Source: Sphingomonas panacis | GTDB lineage: Bacteria; Pseudomonadota; Alphaproteobacteria; Sphingomonadales; Sphingomonadaceae | Reading direction: 5' to 3' | DNA length: 64,000 nucleotides | Assembly (NCBI RefSeq): GCF_001717955.1 | Contig: NZ_CP014168.1 | Coordinates: forward strand, 1,550,001 to 1,614,000 | Shown: positions 27,186-35,935 of the stretch, one piece after another | Numbering within the stretch: the first letter of the stretch is position 1 | Layout of the letters: the number at the start of each line of letters is the position of its first letter | Notes under the pieces: generated by a model | Database searches by the model: none | Told to the model about the DNA's origin: nothing | Seen by the model: the letters and a program-made list of their open reading frames with translations, nothing else | Position numbers and translations under genes: made by a program

Positions 27186-30100
27186 ATGGCCCTTACCACC
27201 ATTTCCGTGCGCGGCGCGCGTGAGCACAATCTCAAGAACGTTTCGGTCGATATCCCGCGCGATACGCTGACGGTCATCACCGGCCTCAGCGGCTCGGGCA
27301 AGTCGAGCCTCGCGTTCGATACGATCTATGCCGAGGGGCAGCGCCGCTACGTCGAATCGCTCAGCGCCTATGCGCGCCAGTTCCTCGAAATGATGCAGAA
27401 GCCCGATGTCGACCATATCGAGGGCCTCAGCCCCGCGATCAGCATCGAGCAGAAGACCACCAGCCGCAACCCGCGCTCGACCGTGGCGACCGTCACCGAG
27501 ATCTACGATTACATGCGCCTTTTGTGGGCGCGCGTCGGCATCCCCTATTCCCCAGCCACCGGCCTGCCGATCGCCGCGCAGACCGTCAGCCAGATGGTCG
27601 ACCGCGTCATGGCGCTGCCCGAGGGCACGCGGCTGTACCTGCTCGCCCCCGTCGTGCGCGGCCGCAAGGGCGAGTATAAGAAGGAAATGCTTGAGTGGCA
27701 GAAAGCGGGCTTCACCCGGGTCCGCATCGACGGCGAACTCGTCGAGATCGATGAGGCGCCAGCACTCGACAAGAAGCTCAAGCACGACATCGAAGTGGTG
27801 GTCGATCGCCTCGTCGTGAACCCCGAAAGCGCGACGCGGCTGGCGGACAGCTTCGAAACCGCGCTCAAGCTCGCCGAAGGGCTGGCCTATGTCGATCTGG
27901 TCGATGTAACGGTGGCCGATGTCGGGGGCGGGGGAGCCACCCAACCCCCGTTCGTCCCGAGCGAAGTCGAGGGACAAGCCTCGGACGCTGCGCAGGGTGT
28001 CTCGACTTCGCTCGACACGAACGGGAAGGGAAAGCCCGCCGCCGCCAGCAAGAAGATGAAAGGCACCGGCATCCCGGACAACCGAATCGTCTTTTCGGAA
28101 AAGTTCGCCTGCCCGGTCTCCGGCTTCACCATCGCCGAGATCGAACCGCGCCTGTTCTCGTTCAACGCCCCGCAAGGCGCGTGCCCGGCCTGCGACGGGC
28201 TCGGCGAGAAGCTGCTGTTCGACGAAGACCTCGTCGTCCCCAACCATGCGCTCAGCATCAAGAAGGGCGCGGTCGTGCCCTGGGCCAAGTCCAACCCGCC
28301 AAGCCCCTATTACATGCAGGTGCTCGGCTCCCTTGCGCGCGAATTCGGCTTCAGCCTCGATACGCCGTGGGCGGAGCTGCCGGGCGAAGTCCAGCTCATC
28401 ATCCTCCACGGCACCGGCGGCAAGCCGGTCACGCTCACCTTTATCGACGGACGCAAGAGCTACGACGTCAAGAAGCCGTTCGAAGGCGTGATCGGCAACC
28501 TCAACCGTCGCATGCTCTCCACCGAGAGCGCGTGGATGCGCGAGGAACTGTCGAAATACCAATCCTCCGCCCCCTGCGAAGTGTGCGGCGGCGCGCGCCT
28601 CAAGCCCGAGGCGCTCGCGGTCAAGATCGGCATGCGCGACATTTCCAGCATCACCCATCTCTCGGTGGTCGATGCGCTGGCGTGGTTCACCGCGATCCCC
28701 GCCGAACTCACCGCGCAGCAGACCGCGATCGCCGAGCGAATCCTCAAGGAAATCCTCGAACGCCTCGGTTTCCTCAACAACGTCGGGCTCGATTACCTCA
28801 ACCTCGATCGCACCTCGGGCACCTTGTCGGGCGGCGAGAGCCAGCGCATCCGGCTCGCCTCGCAGATCGGCTCGGGCCTGTCGGGCGTGCTCTACGTGCT
28901 CGACGAACCCTCGATCGGCCTCCACCAGCGCGACAACGACATGCTGCTGGCGACGCTGCGGCGCCTGCGCGATCTCGGCAACACCGTGCTCGTCGTCGAG
29001 CATGACGAGGATGCGATCCGCACCGCCGATTATGTGATCGACATGGGGCCGGGCGCCGGCGTCCACGGCGGCAACGTCATCGCACAGGGCACGTTCGAGG
29101 AAGTGCTCGCCACCGAAGGCAGCATCACCGCCGATTATCTCGCCGGCCGCCGCAGCGTGCCGCTCCCCGCCAAGCGCCGCAAGGGCAACGGCAAGAAGCT
29201 CACCGTCCACAACGCCACCGCCAACAATCTGCGCGGCGTGACGGCGAGCATCCCGCTCGGCACCTTCACCTGCATCACCGGCGTCTCCGGCTCGGGCAAG
29301 TCGAGCTTCACCATCGACACGCTCTATGCCGCCGCCGCGCGCACCCTGAACGGCGCGCGCATCGTCCAGGGCAAGCACGACAAGATCACCGGGCTGCAAT
29401 ATCTCGACAAGGTGATCGACATCGATCAGTCGCCGATCGGCCGCACCCCGCGTTCGAACCCGGCGACCTATACCGGTGCCTTCACCCAGATCCGCGACTG
29501 GTTCGCCGGCCTGCCGGAGTCGCTCGCGCGCGGCTACAAATCGGGGCGGTTCAGCTTCAACGTGAAGGGCGGGCGCTGCGAGGCGTGCCAGGGCGACGGG
29601 CTGCTCAAGATCGAGATGCACTTCCTCCCCGACGTCTATGTCACCTGCGACGTCTGCCACGGCGCGCGCTACAACCGCGAGACTTTGGAAGTGAAGTTCA
29701 AGGGGCTGAGCATCGCCGACGTGCTCGACATGACCGTCGAGGATGCGGTCGAATTCTTCAAGGCGGTGCCGCCGATCCGCGACAAGATGGCGATGCTGGC
29801 GGAAGTGGGCCTCGGCTACGTCAAGGTCGGCCAGCAGGCGACGACGCTCTCGGGCGGCGAAGCGCAGCGGGTGAAGCTGGCGAAGGAACTGTCGCGGCGG
29901 GCGACAGGTCAGACGCTGTATATTCTCGACGAGCCGACGACGGGGCTGCACTTCGAGGACGTGCGCAAACTGCTCGAAGTGCTCCACGCGCTCGTCGAGC
30001 ACGGCAATACCGTGGTGGTGATCGAGCACAATCTCGACGTCATCAAGACCGCCGACTGGGTGATCGACCTTGGGCCTGAGGGTGGCGTTAAGGGTGGCGA

Positions 30101-30188
30101 GATTGTTGCCGAGGGCACGCCCGAGGCGGTGGTGAAGGTGAAGGCGAGCTTTACGGGGCGGTATTTGAAGCCGTTGTTGGGGAAGTAG
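27186..30188 (+). CDS. uvrA: Excinuclease ABC subunit UvrA with in-frame repeat insertion
   Basis: 1000 residues, longer than the usual 940-975. UvrA finds DNA lesions and loads UvrB. Present are ATP site I ([10 protein letters not shown], residues 33-42), a zinc module (FACP ... CPACDG), signature 1 ([19 protein letters not shown]), ATP site II (GVSGSGKSS), the second zinc module (CEACQGDG ... [10 protein letters not shown]) and signature 2 ([18 protein letters not shown]). Residues about 254-280 are encoded by a palindromic repeat located just before the FACP zinc module. ATG at 27186; no Shine-Dalgarno. Confidence 0.97.
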   Translation: MALTTISVRGAREHNLKNVSVDIPRDTLTVITGLSGSGKSSLAFDTIYAEGQRRYVESLSAYARQFLEMMQKPDVDHIEGLSPAISIEQKTTSRNPRSTVATVTEIYDYMRLLWARVGIPYSPATGLPIAAQTVSQMVDRVMALPEGTRLYLLAPVVRGRKGEYKKEMLEWQKAGFTRVRIDGELVEIDEAPALDKKLKHDIEVVVDRLVVNPESATRLADSFETALKLAEGLAYVDLVDVTVADVGGGGATQPPFVPSEVEGQASDAAQGVSTSLDTNGKGKPAAASKKMKGTGIPDNRIVFSEKFACPVSGFTIAEIEPRLFSFNAPQGACPACDGLGEKLLFDEDLVVPNHALSIKKGAVVPWAKSNPPSPYYMQVLGSLAREFGFSLDTPWAELPGEVQLIILHGTGGKPVTLTFIDGRKSYDVKKPFEGVIGNLNRRMLSTESAWMREELSKYQSSAPCEVCGGARLKPEALAVKIGMRDISSITHLSVVDALAWFTAIPAELTAQQTAIAERILKEILERLGFLNNVGLDYLNLDRTSGTLSGGESQRIRLASQIGSGLSGVLYVLDEPSIGLHQRDNDMLLATLRRLRDLGNTVLVVEHDEDAIRTADYVIDMGPGAGVHGGNVIAQGTFEEVLATEGSITADYLAGRRSVPLPAKRRKGNGKKLTVHNATANNLRGVTASIPLGTFTCITGVSGSGKSSFTIDTLYAAAARTLNGARIVQGKHDKITGLQYLDKVIDIDQSPIGRTPRSNPATYTGAFTQIRDWFAGLPESLARGYKSGRFSFNVKGGRCEACQGDGLLKIEMHFLPDVYVTCDVCHGARYNRETLEVKFKGLSIADVLDMTVEDAVEFFKAVPPIRDKMAMLAEVGLGYVKVGQQATTLSGGEAQRVKLAKELSRRATGQTLYILDEPTTGLHFEDVRKLLEVLHALVEHGNTVVVIEHNLDVIKTADWVIDLGPEGGVKGGEIVAEGTPEAVVKVKASFTGRYLKPLLGK
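27947..28025. repeat. Palindromic repeat inside the uvrA coding sequence
   Basis: 79 bp: outer arms CCCGTTCGT and ACGAACGGG, inner arms GAGCGAAGTCGAG and CTCGACTTCGCTC. The outer arms are those of the intergenic repeats at 10318, 20386 and 45714. It adds about 26 residues in frame (reading [20 protein letters not shown] and on) to a surface loop of UvrA. Confidence 0.9.
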
Positions 30189-30258
30189 GCGAGATAAATC
30201 TTTTCGCCAAAGCCGGAACGTGGCGAAGGCTTAGTTGAAAATCTGAGGAGGTGCAGGA

Positions 30259-30300
30259 CTTATCTGGCAGGAACCTCGGGTGGGAGGGTTCTAAGATAAG
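30259..30300. repeat. Inverted repeat at the left edge of the AT-rich insert
   Basis: Arms CTTATCT and AGATAAG enclose a second pair (GGAACCT and AGGGTTC with one unpaired base). It lies 70 bp after the uvrA stop and may serve as the uvrA terminator hairpin or as an element end. Confidence 0.45.
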
Positions 30301-30319
30301 GACAATCGTAGCGGTCGAA

Positions 30320-30348
30320 CCACGTTGACGACGTACATACGAACGTGG
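30320..30348 (+). promoter_or_regulatory. Inverted repeat upstream of the DUF262-HNH gene
   Basis: CCACGTT and AACGTGG arms, 7 bp, separated by 15 bp, ending 35 bp before the start codon. Shape and position suit an operator, but no regulator gene is adjacent. A G10 run (30366-30375) follows directly before the gene and may act as an oversized ribosome site. Confidence 0.4.
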
Positions 30349-30382
30349 AACATTACTGCTTTGGCGGGGGGGGGGCGATTTT

Positions 30383-31951
30383 GTGCCTAAGATTTACACT
30401 AATATGGATGCGTTAATTCCTAGATCTGATTTTGCTATTAGGGATGGCATAGATGTTGCCACGCAGACTCTGGATAGTTTCGAGAAAATTTCTTTAAGAG
30501 ATTTGGCGGGATCAAGTAACTTCTTGTATAAACTACTACGAAAGCCCGACTTTCAACGAGAGACGACGCAGTGGTCTCCCCAGCAAATCGCCACGTTGAT
30601 CGAGAGTTTTCTTAATGGAGAGTTGATTCCGGCGGTGATTCTCTGGAAGTCGCCAACTCATGTCTTTGTGATTGATGGCGGGCATCGTCTTAGTGCATTG
30701 CTCGCGTGGGCGAATGACGATTATGGCGATGGCCCCTTGTCTTTTAGCTTCTTTAAGCGGCAAATTCCCCAGGAGCAGAAGAGGTCTGCGGAGCGGACCC
30801 GGCGCGAAGTATCCATGAGAACTGGCACCTATCAGCATTTTGCTTCGCGCATTGCTGAAGGCGGTGATAACAACGATCTTTTACTATCCAGTCAGATGAT
30901 GAATTTTGCTACGCGCGGTATCCAGGTTCAATGGATTACTGGCGATGCAGATAAAGCGGAGTCTTCATTCTTTAAAATTAACACCCAGGGTTCAGTGTTG
31001 GACGCCACCGAAAGTAGAATACTTAAAAACCGCCGCAAGGCTCCCGCTATATTAGCAAGATCTGTTGTCCGCGCTGCGACAGGTAGTGAGTATTGGTCAA
31101 AATTTGACCGGCAAATACAAGATAAAATAGTAGATATTTCGAAGAGTATACATAGATCTTTATTTTCGCCTGAACTCAGTACGCCTGTTCGGAGTTTAGA
31201 TTTGCCGCTGGGTGGATCAGCATCCGCCGCGCAAGCGCTCAACCTTCTTATAAATTTTGCGGAAATAGCTGACGGGCAGGGTCGTCCCGTGGAAGCGTTC
31301 GAAGATGACGCTGATGGAAGTCAAACAGTTTTCCTACTCGCTAAATTTAACAAAATTGTTCAAAGGATGGTCGGGACTGGAGCCGGTAGTCTGGGACTGC
31401 ATCCGGCTGTATATTTCTATACATCTCAAGGTCGGCATTATGACCTTTTGCTTCAGGCAATGTTTAACATAATTGCGGAGAGGATAAGAGATAACAACAG
31501 CGATTGGTTCAAGGTTTTTACCGAAAGACGAGGTAAAATCGAGAGGACTCTTCTGGAGAGTAAGACAATAATAACGTTGTTAATTTCTGCACTTGCAAGT
31601 GGAAGGCGGATGGCTGGAGCTAAACAGGTTTTAAACTACATAATAGAAACCGCTGGGAACGATAAACCAGGATTCAATATAAATTCTCTTGCTGAAGAAA
31701 TTGGCCTGCAAAGCAGGCTATATTCTATACAGGCCAAGCCAGGCGCAGATTTTAGTGATGACACTAAAACTTCGGTATTTTTGTCTACAGCTCTCGCTAG
31801 CGCTTTGAAATGTCCGGTTTGCTCTGGATATATTGATCCTAGCAAATCTGCGTCCTACGATCACATTGAAAGAAAGCAAGATGGCGGAAATGGCCGGGAA
31901 GATAATTGTCAGCTAACACATCCTTACTGCAACACGTCAGTTAAGAATTGA
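30383..31951 (+). CDS. DUF262 (ParB/Srx-like) - HNH endonuclease protein, probable defence factor
   Basis: 522 residues from a GTG that follows a G10 run; an ATG lies seven codons further in. The N-terminal DUF262 domain shows KPDFQRETTQWSPQQI and VIDGGHRLSALLAW (DGGHR at 98-102), the ParB/Srx-type nucleotide site. The middle is helical. The C-terminus is an HNH nuclease with CPVC (477-480), YDHIE (H494), N508 and LTHPYC. The combination resembles GmrSD-type modification-dependent restriction enzymes, though those carry DUF1524. The gene is far AT-richer than its surroundings, a sign of transfer, and has no partner gene. Confidence 0.85.
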   Translation: MPKIYTNMDALIPRSDFAIRDGIDVATQTLDSFEKISLRDLAGSSNFLYKLLRKPDFQRETTQWSPQQIATLIESFLNGELIPAVILWKSPTHVFVIDGGHRLSALLAWANDDYGDGPLSFSFFKRQIPQEQKRSAERTRREVSMRTGTYQHFASRIAEGGDNNDLLLSSQMMNFATRGIQVQWITGDADKAESSFFKINTQGSVLDATESRILKNRRKAPAILARSVVRAATGSEYWSKFDRQIQDKIVDISKSIHRSLFSPELSTPVRSLDLPLGGSASAAQALNLLINFAEIADGQGRPVEAFEDDADGSQTVFLLAKFNKIVQRMVGTGAGSLGLHPAVYFYTSQGRHYDLLLQAMFNIIAERIRDNNSDWFKVFTERRGKIERTLLESKTIITLLISALASGRRMAGAKQVLNYIIETAGNDKPGFNINSLAEEIGLQSRLYSIQAKPGADFSDDTKTSVFLSTALASALKCPVCSGYIDPSKSASYDHIERKQDGGNGREDNCQLTHPYCNTSVKN

Positions 31952-32034
31952 TATTTTGCTTTTGTATCATGATCATCGTTGATGTCTGATCTAACTTGCA
32001 TTTTGCGATTACAAGGTCCGCGAACTGAAGAATG

Positions 32035-32313
32035 TCACCCGGTCGAGGAATCTGTCAGCCGCCGCCCGGCTTCCTTGGAGCGTTCGCCCGGTTCGGCGTT
32101 GAGGATGGCGTCGAGTGTTTCGTAATCCAGATCCTCGATCCTGATCGCCTGCCGGTCGCGCCGCGCCAGCCGCGCATAGTCCTTGAGCGAGAGCATCACG
32201 ACGCGCACCGTCCCCTCCCGCGTGATCCCGACCGGACGCCGCATCGCTGCATCGAGGTAGACATCCAGACGGGCTGCGACATCCTCAGCGGGGGCGGCGA
32301 GGGGGTCTGACAT
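32035..32313 (-). CDS. Phd/YefM-type antitoxin, without partner
   Basis: 92 residues. The N-terminal pattern RPVGITREGTVRVVMLSLKD followed by YARLARRDRQ is the DNA-binding fold of Phd/YefM antitoxins; the C-terminal tail (LNAEPGERSKEAGRRL) would bind the toxin. No toxin gene follows on the minus strand: the next DNA is the AT-rich DUF262-HNH insert. It may be an orphan whose toxin was lost when that DNA arrived, or a stand-alone repressor. Confidence 0.75.
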   Translation of the reverse strand: MSDPLAAPAEDVAARLDVYLDAAMRRPVGITREGTVRVVMLSLKDYARLARRDRQAIRIEDLDYETLDAILNAEPGERSKEAGRRLTDSSTG

Positions 32314-32401
32314 GGCGGACGGCTCCGGGCAGGTGGCAGCGTCGTCATACCGGCTTCGGCGCGGTCGATCGACTCAAACCGGCGGGTCCGGTGCGTCACA
32401 G

Positions 32402-32515
32402 GCGCGCCACGGGCAAAGCCCGTGTCGTCGGACGGCGCCGGAGCGCCGCCGGCCGGGCGCGGCTCCGGCTGCGCCGGGCGTGCGCTTGGCTGCGCCAAGT
32501 GCTTGCGCGCCGCGC
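32402..32515. repeat. GC-rich triple-hairpin repeat, left copy
   Basis: About 114 bp with three potential hairpins: CACGGGCAAAGCCCGTG, a GGCGCC/CCGGC-rich centre, and GCTTGGCTGCGCCAAG. It is nearly identical to 33001-33114, in the same orientation, and the two copies enclose the toxin-antitoxin pair. Its right end supplies TTGCGC (32503-32508), a possible -35 for that pair. Confidence 0.85.
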
Positions 32516-32533
32516 CCGCAACCGTGCTATACT
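32503..32533 (+). promoter_or_regulatory. Candidate promoter of the toxin-antitoxin pair
   Basis: TTGCGC at 32503-32508, inside the repeat, and a near-consensus -10 TATACT at 32528-32533, spaced 19 bp. The -10 ends 6 nt before the antitoxin ATG and no Shine-Dalgarno exists, so the mRNA is probably leaderless. Confidence 0.5.
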
Positions 32534-32539
32534 CCCCGC

Positions 32540-32722
32540 ATGACGAAGATGACCCCCATCGAGTCCGAATTCGCCACCACCGAGGACGAAGCCGCCTATG
32601 ATGCGTGGTTCCGCGCCAAGGTCGAGGCCTCGCTTGCCGATCCGTCGCCGCCGATCCCCCACGATCAGATGATGGCGGAGCTCCGCGCCATCATCGCAGC
32701 CAGGCGGACCAAACCGGCCTGA
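32540..32722 (+). CDS. Type II antitoxin, stability-determinant type
   Basis: 60 residues: MTKMTPIESEFATTEDEAAY, then DAWFRAKVEASLADPSPPIP and a basic C-terminus. This acidic-then-helical pattern (YDxWFRxKVxxSLxDPxP) is typical of small antitoxins paired with RelE/ParE toxins. The stop TGA overlaps the toxin start. It lies between two copies of a GC-rich repeat. Confidence 0.85.
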   Translation: MTKMTPIESEFATTEDEAAYDAWFRAKVEASLADPSPPIPHDQMMAELRAIIAARRTKPA

Positions 32723-32997
32723 CGCGCCGCGTCGTTTGGCGCGCAAAGGCGCGGGCGCAGGCGCGCGAGATCATCGTTTACATCGCCGACCGGAACCCCG
32801 CCGCCGCCGAGCGGCTCGCCGACCGTTTCGAAGACGCGGTCGATCGTCTACCCGATCACCCGCATGTCCATCGCCCCGGTCGCGTGTCCGGCACGCGTGA
32901 GGCGATCGTCCATCCGAATTACATCATCATCTATCGGGTCGGTGAGTCGGTGATCGAGGTAGTGGCGGTGCTACACGCCCGACAGCGATATCCCTGA
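32719..32997 (+). CDS. RelE/ParE-family toxin
   Basis: 92 residues if translation begins at CTG 32719, the codon before TRRVVWRAKARAQAREIIVY, which is the normal family N-terminus. No ATG, GTG or TTG lies near; a GTG at 32605 would add 38 unrelated residues. The fold markers are IADRNPAAAERLADRFEDAV, the centre GTREAIVHPNYIIIYRV and the end VLHARQRYP. ParE-like toxins attack gyrase; RelE-like ones cut mRNA; sequence alone does not decide. It overlaps the antitoxin by 4 nt. Confidence 0.88.
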   Translation: MTRRVVWRAKARAQAREIIVYIADRNPAAAERLADRFEDAVDRLPDHPHVHRPGRVSGTREAIVHPNYIIIYRVGESVIEVVAVLHARQRYP

Positions 32998-33000
32998 CCC

Positions 33001-33114
33001 GCGCGCCACGGGCAAAGCCCGTGTCGACGGACGGCGCCGGGGCGCCGCCGGCCGGCGCGGCTCCGGCTGCGCCGGGCGCGCGCTTGGCTTGCGCCAACCG
33101 CTTGCGCGCCGCGC
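33001..33114. repeat. GC-rich triple-hairpin repeat, right copy
   Basis: Direct repeat of 32402-32515 with a handful of mismatches and a 2-bp length change; same hairpins (CACGGGCAAAGCCCGTG and GCTTGGCTTGCGCCAA). It begins 3 bp after the toxin stop. Confidence 0.85.
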
Positions 33115-33317
33115 TGTCCTACACGCCCGCCCCGGCCTATCCTGCGCGGTGGTTCCGTCCCTCCGCGAAAGCCGCATCATGCCCTCGCCCCGTCACCCGC
33201 ATCCGGCCCGCACACACCGCCGCGCGCCAAAGCAGACACCCCCCGCAACCTTTGCAACCTTTCCCGCACCGTGGCTCGGGTGGACGATGATAGCGATGTT
33301 TGCGCGCGCCGATCGCG

Positions 33318-33752
33318 TCACTGCCGCGTGGAATATTCGTCCTCGACCGACCATTGCCGCTCGGGCAGCCAGACATGCGCGGTGTCGGCATAATAGCGCG
33401 GCCGCTCGGTATAGCGCGCCTCGATGATGCGAACCTGCCGCAGCGCATCGCGGATCGCCGTATCGGTGCAGGACGGTGCGTAGGTCGCCGCATAGCGCCC
33501 TTCGCCGAGCGAATCGCACAGCTCATGCGCGGTGAGCGTCACGCGGCGGCGCAGCTCGCGCCGGTCCTCGGGATATTGCAGGTGCAGATCGCCATAGCTG
33601 ACCCGCTGCGACACCGAATCGACGCTGTCCGGGATCGGCACATGGCCATAGACGACAAGGTCGTCGCGGCCGAAGTTCTGCGCGAGCGCCGGGCCCGCCG
33701 CCGCCGCCAGCACGGCGCCCGCCGCCAGGATACGAAGCGCGAAGCGTGTCAT
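33318..33752 (-). CDS. UrcA-family secreted protein
   Basis: 144 residues. ATG at 33752 with AAGGAGG 6 nt upstream. A signal peptide ([18 protein letters not shown]) precedes the UrcA-family motif [20 protein letters not shown], followed by [15 protein letters not shown] and a second Cys ([13 protein letters not shown]). UrcA proteins are small periplasmic proteins typical of Caulobacterales and Sphingomonadales, with no defined function. Divergent from hslV. Confidence 0.88.
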   Translation of the reverse strand: MTRFALRILAAGAVLAAAAGPALAQNFGRDDLVVYGHVPIPDSVDSVSQRVSYGDLHLQYPEDRRELRRRVTLTAHELCDSLGEGRYAATYAPSCTDTAIRDALRQVRIIEARYTERPRYYADTAHVWLPERQWSVEDEYSTRQ

Positions 33753-33945
33753 CGGATGCCTCCTTGCTTGCCCGGCCCGCCGCGCGGACTCGAAGCCTGA
33801 TGCCGCGTTAACCATTACCACGCCGCCGCGTTCCGGCAATCCGGCGGCGGCGCGCGGTGTGCCATTTCGGGGAACCGCCCCCGCGCCGGCGTATCGTTGC
33901 GCGGGCGGATTGCACGGCGGCGCAACCGCTCCCATATCGCGCCGC

Positions 33946-34512
33946 ATGAACGATAGCTCCAATGCATTGGTGTGGCACGGCACCACGATTCTCTCCGTGC
34001 GCAAGAACGGCCGCGTCGTCGTCGCCGGAGACGGCCAGGTGACGCAGGGCCAGACCGTCATGAAGCCCAACGCGCGCAAGGTGCGGCGTCTGGGCGACGG
34101 CTCGGTGATCGGCGGCTTCGCCGGCGCGACCGCCGACGCCTTCACGTTGTTCGAGCGGCTCGAACGCAAGCTCGAACAGCATCACGGCCAGTTGCTCCGC
34201 GCCGCGGTCGAACTGGCGAAGGACTGGCGCACCGACAAATATCTCCGCAACCTCGAAGCGATGATGATCGTCGCCGACAAGGACGTGACGCTGATCCTCA
34301 CCGGCAACGGCGACGTGCTCGAACCCGAAGCCGGCATCGCCGCGATCGGCTCGGGCGGCAATTACGCGCTCGCCGCCGCCCGCGCGCTGGTCGAATACGA
34401 AGGCGACGCCGAAACCATCTGCCGCAAAGCCATGAAGATCGCCGCCGAAGTCTGCGTCTACACCAACGAACGCCTCACCATCGAAGCGATCGACGGCGCC
34501 GTCGACGCGTAA
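33946..34512 (+). CDS. hslV: ATP-dependent protease subunit HslV (ClpQ)
   Basis: 188 residues. The catalytic N-terminal threonine is T13 in [20 protein letters not shown]; the first 12 residues are a propeptide removed on activation. Also present are [20 protein letters not shown] and the Na-site region near the C-terminus. It forms the peptidase ring of HslVU. No Shine-Dalgarno is seen; CATATC (33933-33938) could be a -10 for a nearly leaderless transcript. 115 bp before hslU. Confidence 0.96.
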   Translation: MNDSSNALVWHGTTILSVRKNGRVVVAGDGQVTQGQTVMKPNARKVRRLGDGSVIGGFAGATADAFTLFERLERKLEQHHGQLLRAAVELAKDWRTDKYLRNLEAMMIVADKDVTLILTGNGDVLEPEAGIAAIGSGGNYALAAARALVEYEGDAETICRKAMKIAAEVCVYTNERLTIEAIDGAVDA

Positions 34513-34514
34513 TC

Positions 34515-34536
34515 CCCCTCCCGCATGCGGGAGGGG
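34515..34536. repeat. 22-bp perfect palindrome after hslV
   Basis: CCCCTCCCGCATGCGGGAGG plus GG: arms of 11 bp with no loop. The identical sequence recurs at 34591-34612. It starts 3 bp after the hslV stop. Confidence 0.85.
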
Positions 34537-34590
34537 CTAGGGGAGGGCCTGTCCTCCCAAGGCGCCGCCCGCGAACATGCCCTCCCCCGA

Positions 34591-34612
34591 CCCCTCCCGC
34601 ATGCGGGAGGGG
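34591..34612. repeat. 22-bp perfect palindrome before hslU
   Basis: Second copy of the 34515 palindrome. Its right arm (GGGAGGGG) supplies the only Shine-Dalgarno-like purine run before the hslU ATG at 34628, so folding of the palindrome could mask it. Confidence 0.8.
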
Positions 34613-34627
34613 GGAAGAAGAAACCAG

Positions 34628-35923
34628 ATGAACGACTCTCTCACCCCCAAAGCCATCGTCCGCGCGCTCGACGCGCACATCATCGGCCAGTCCGACGCCA
34701 AGAAGGCGGTCGCGGTCGCCCTGCGCAACCGCTGGCGCCGCCAGCAACTCGGCGCCGATCTGCGCGACGAGGTCACGCCCAAGAACATCCTGATGATCGG
34801 GCCGACGGGTTGCGGCAAGACCGAGATCAGCCGCCGCCTCGCCAAGCTCGCCGACGCGCCGTTCGTCAAGGTCGAGGCGACCAAGTTCACCGAGGTCGGC
34901 TATGTCGGCCGCGACGTCGAACAGATCGCGCGCGATCTCGTCGAGGAAGCGATCCGGCTCGAGAAGGAACGCCGGCGAGTCGCGGTGAAGGACAAGGCCG
35001 AGGACGCCGCGATGGCGCGGCTGCTCGACGCGCTCACCGGCAAGGGCGCCAGCGAGGCAACGCGCGAGGCGTTCCGCCAGCGCTTCCGCGACGGTCATCT
35101 CGATACCACCGAAATCGAGATCGAACTCGAACAGGCGCCGCAAATGCCGTTCGAGGTGCCCGGTGGCGCGCCGCAGATGATCAACCTCACCGAAATGATG
35201 GGCAAGGCGTTCGGTGGTCAGCAACTCAAGCGGCGCAAGATCACCGTGCCGGCCGCGTGGGAAAAGCTCGTCGAGGAGGAGGCCGACAAGCGGCTCGACC
35301 AGGACGAGGTCAGCCGCATCGCGCTGGCGAACGCGGAGGAGAATGGCATCGTCTTCCTCGACGAGATCGACAAGATCGCGGTGAGCGACGGTCGCGGCGG
35401 CTCTATCAGCCGCGAGGGCGTCCAGCGCGACCTGCTGCCGCTCATCGAAGGCACCACCGTCGCGACGAAGTACGGGCCGATGAAGACCGATCACGTGCTG
35501 TTCATCGCAAGCGGCGCGTTCCACGTCGCCAAGCCAAGCGACCTGTTGCCCGAGCTGCAAGGGCGCCTGCCGATCCGCGTCGAGTTGAAGGCGCTGACGG
35601 AGGATGATTTCGTCGCGATCCTGTCCGACACCAAGGCGTCGCTCACGCAGCAATATGTCGCGTTGATCGGCACCGAGGGGGTCGCCGTCGAATTCACCGA
35701 GGACGGCATCCGCGCGGTCGCCAGGATCGCCGCCGAAGTGAATGGCGAGATCGAGAACATCGGCGCGCGCCGGTTGCAGACGGTCATGGAGAAGCTGCTC
35801 GAGGAAGTCAGCTTCGAGGCCGAGGATCGGCAGGGCGAGACGGTGGTGGTCGATGCCGCCTACGTCGAGAAGCAATTGTCGAGCATCGCGCGCAACACCG
35901 ATCTGTCGCGCTTCGTGCTATAG
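34628..35923 (+). CDS. hslU: ATP-dependent protease ATPase subunit HslU (ClpY)
   Basis: 431 residues. AAA+ unfoldase that feeds HslV. Walker A GPTGCGKT is at residues 58-65; the pore motif GYVGRDVE lies near residue 93; the I domain is inserted at about 110-230; Walker [12 protein letters not shown] at about 240-250; sensor region and the C-terminal [12 protein letters not shown] tail that activates HslV. An in-frame ATG at 34577 lies in the repeat region and adds residues outside the family, so 34628 is preferred. Confidence 0.97.
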   Translation: MNDSLTPKAIVRALDAHIIGQSDAKKAVAVALRNRWRRQQLGADLRDEVTPKNILMIGPTGCGKTEISRRLAKLADAPFVKVEATKFTEVGYVGRDVEQIARDLVEEAIRLEKERRRVAVKDKAEDAAMARLLDALTGKGASEATREAFRQRFRDGHLDTTEIEIELEQAPQMPFEVPGGAPQMINLTEMMGKAFGGQQLKRRKITVPAAWEKLVEEEADKRLDQDEVSRIALANAEENGIVFLDEIDKIAVSDGRGGSISREGVQRDLLPLIEGTTVATKYGPMKTDHVLFIASGAFHVAKPSDLLPELQGRLPIRVELKALTEDDFVAILSDTKASLTQQYVALIGTEGVAVEFTEDGIRAVARIAAEVNGEIENIGARRLQTVMEKLLEEVSFEAEDRQGETVVVDAAYVEKQLSSIARNTDLSRFVL

Positions 35924-35935
35924 AAATACCGCGCC

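Noticed and set aside
26622..30029. Open frame of 1135 codons on the minus strand across uvrA
   Set aside because: It is antisense to the unmistakable UvrA frame; its Asp/His/Arg-rich translation is the usual shadow in GC-rich DNA and shows no family motif.
32402..33114. CRISPR-like or integron attC reading of the two GC-rich repeats
   Set aside because: Only two copies of about 114 bp separated by about 485 bp of coding DNA, with no short regular spacers, no cas genes and no integrase; attC core sites (RYYYAAC/GTTRRRY) were not seen.
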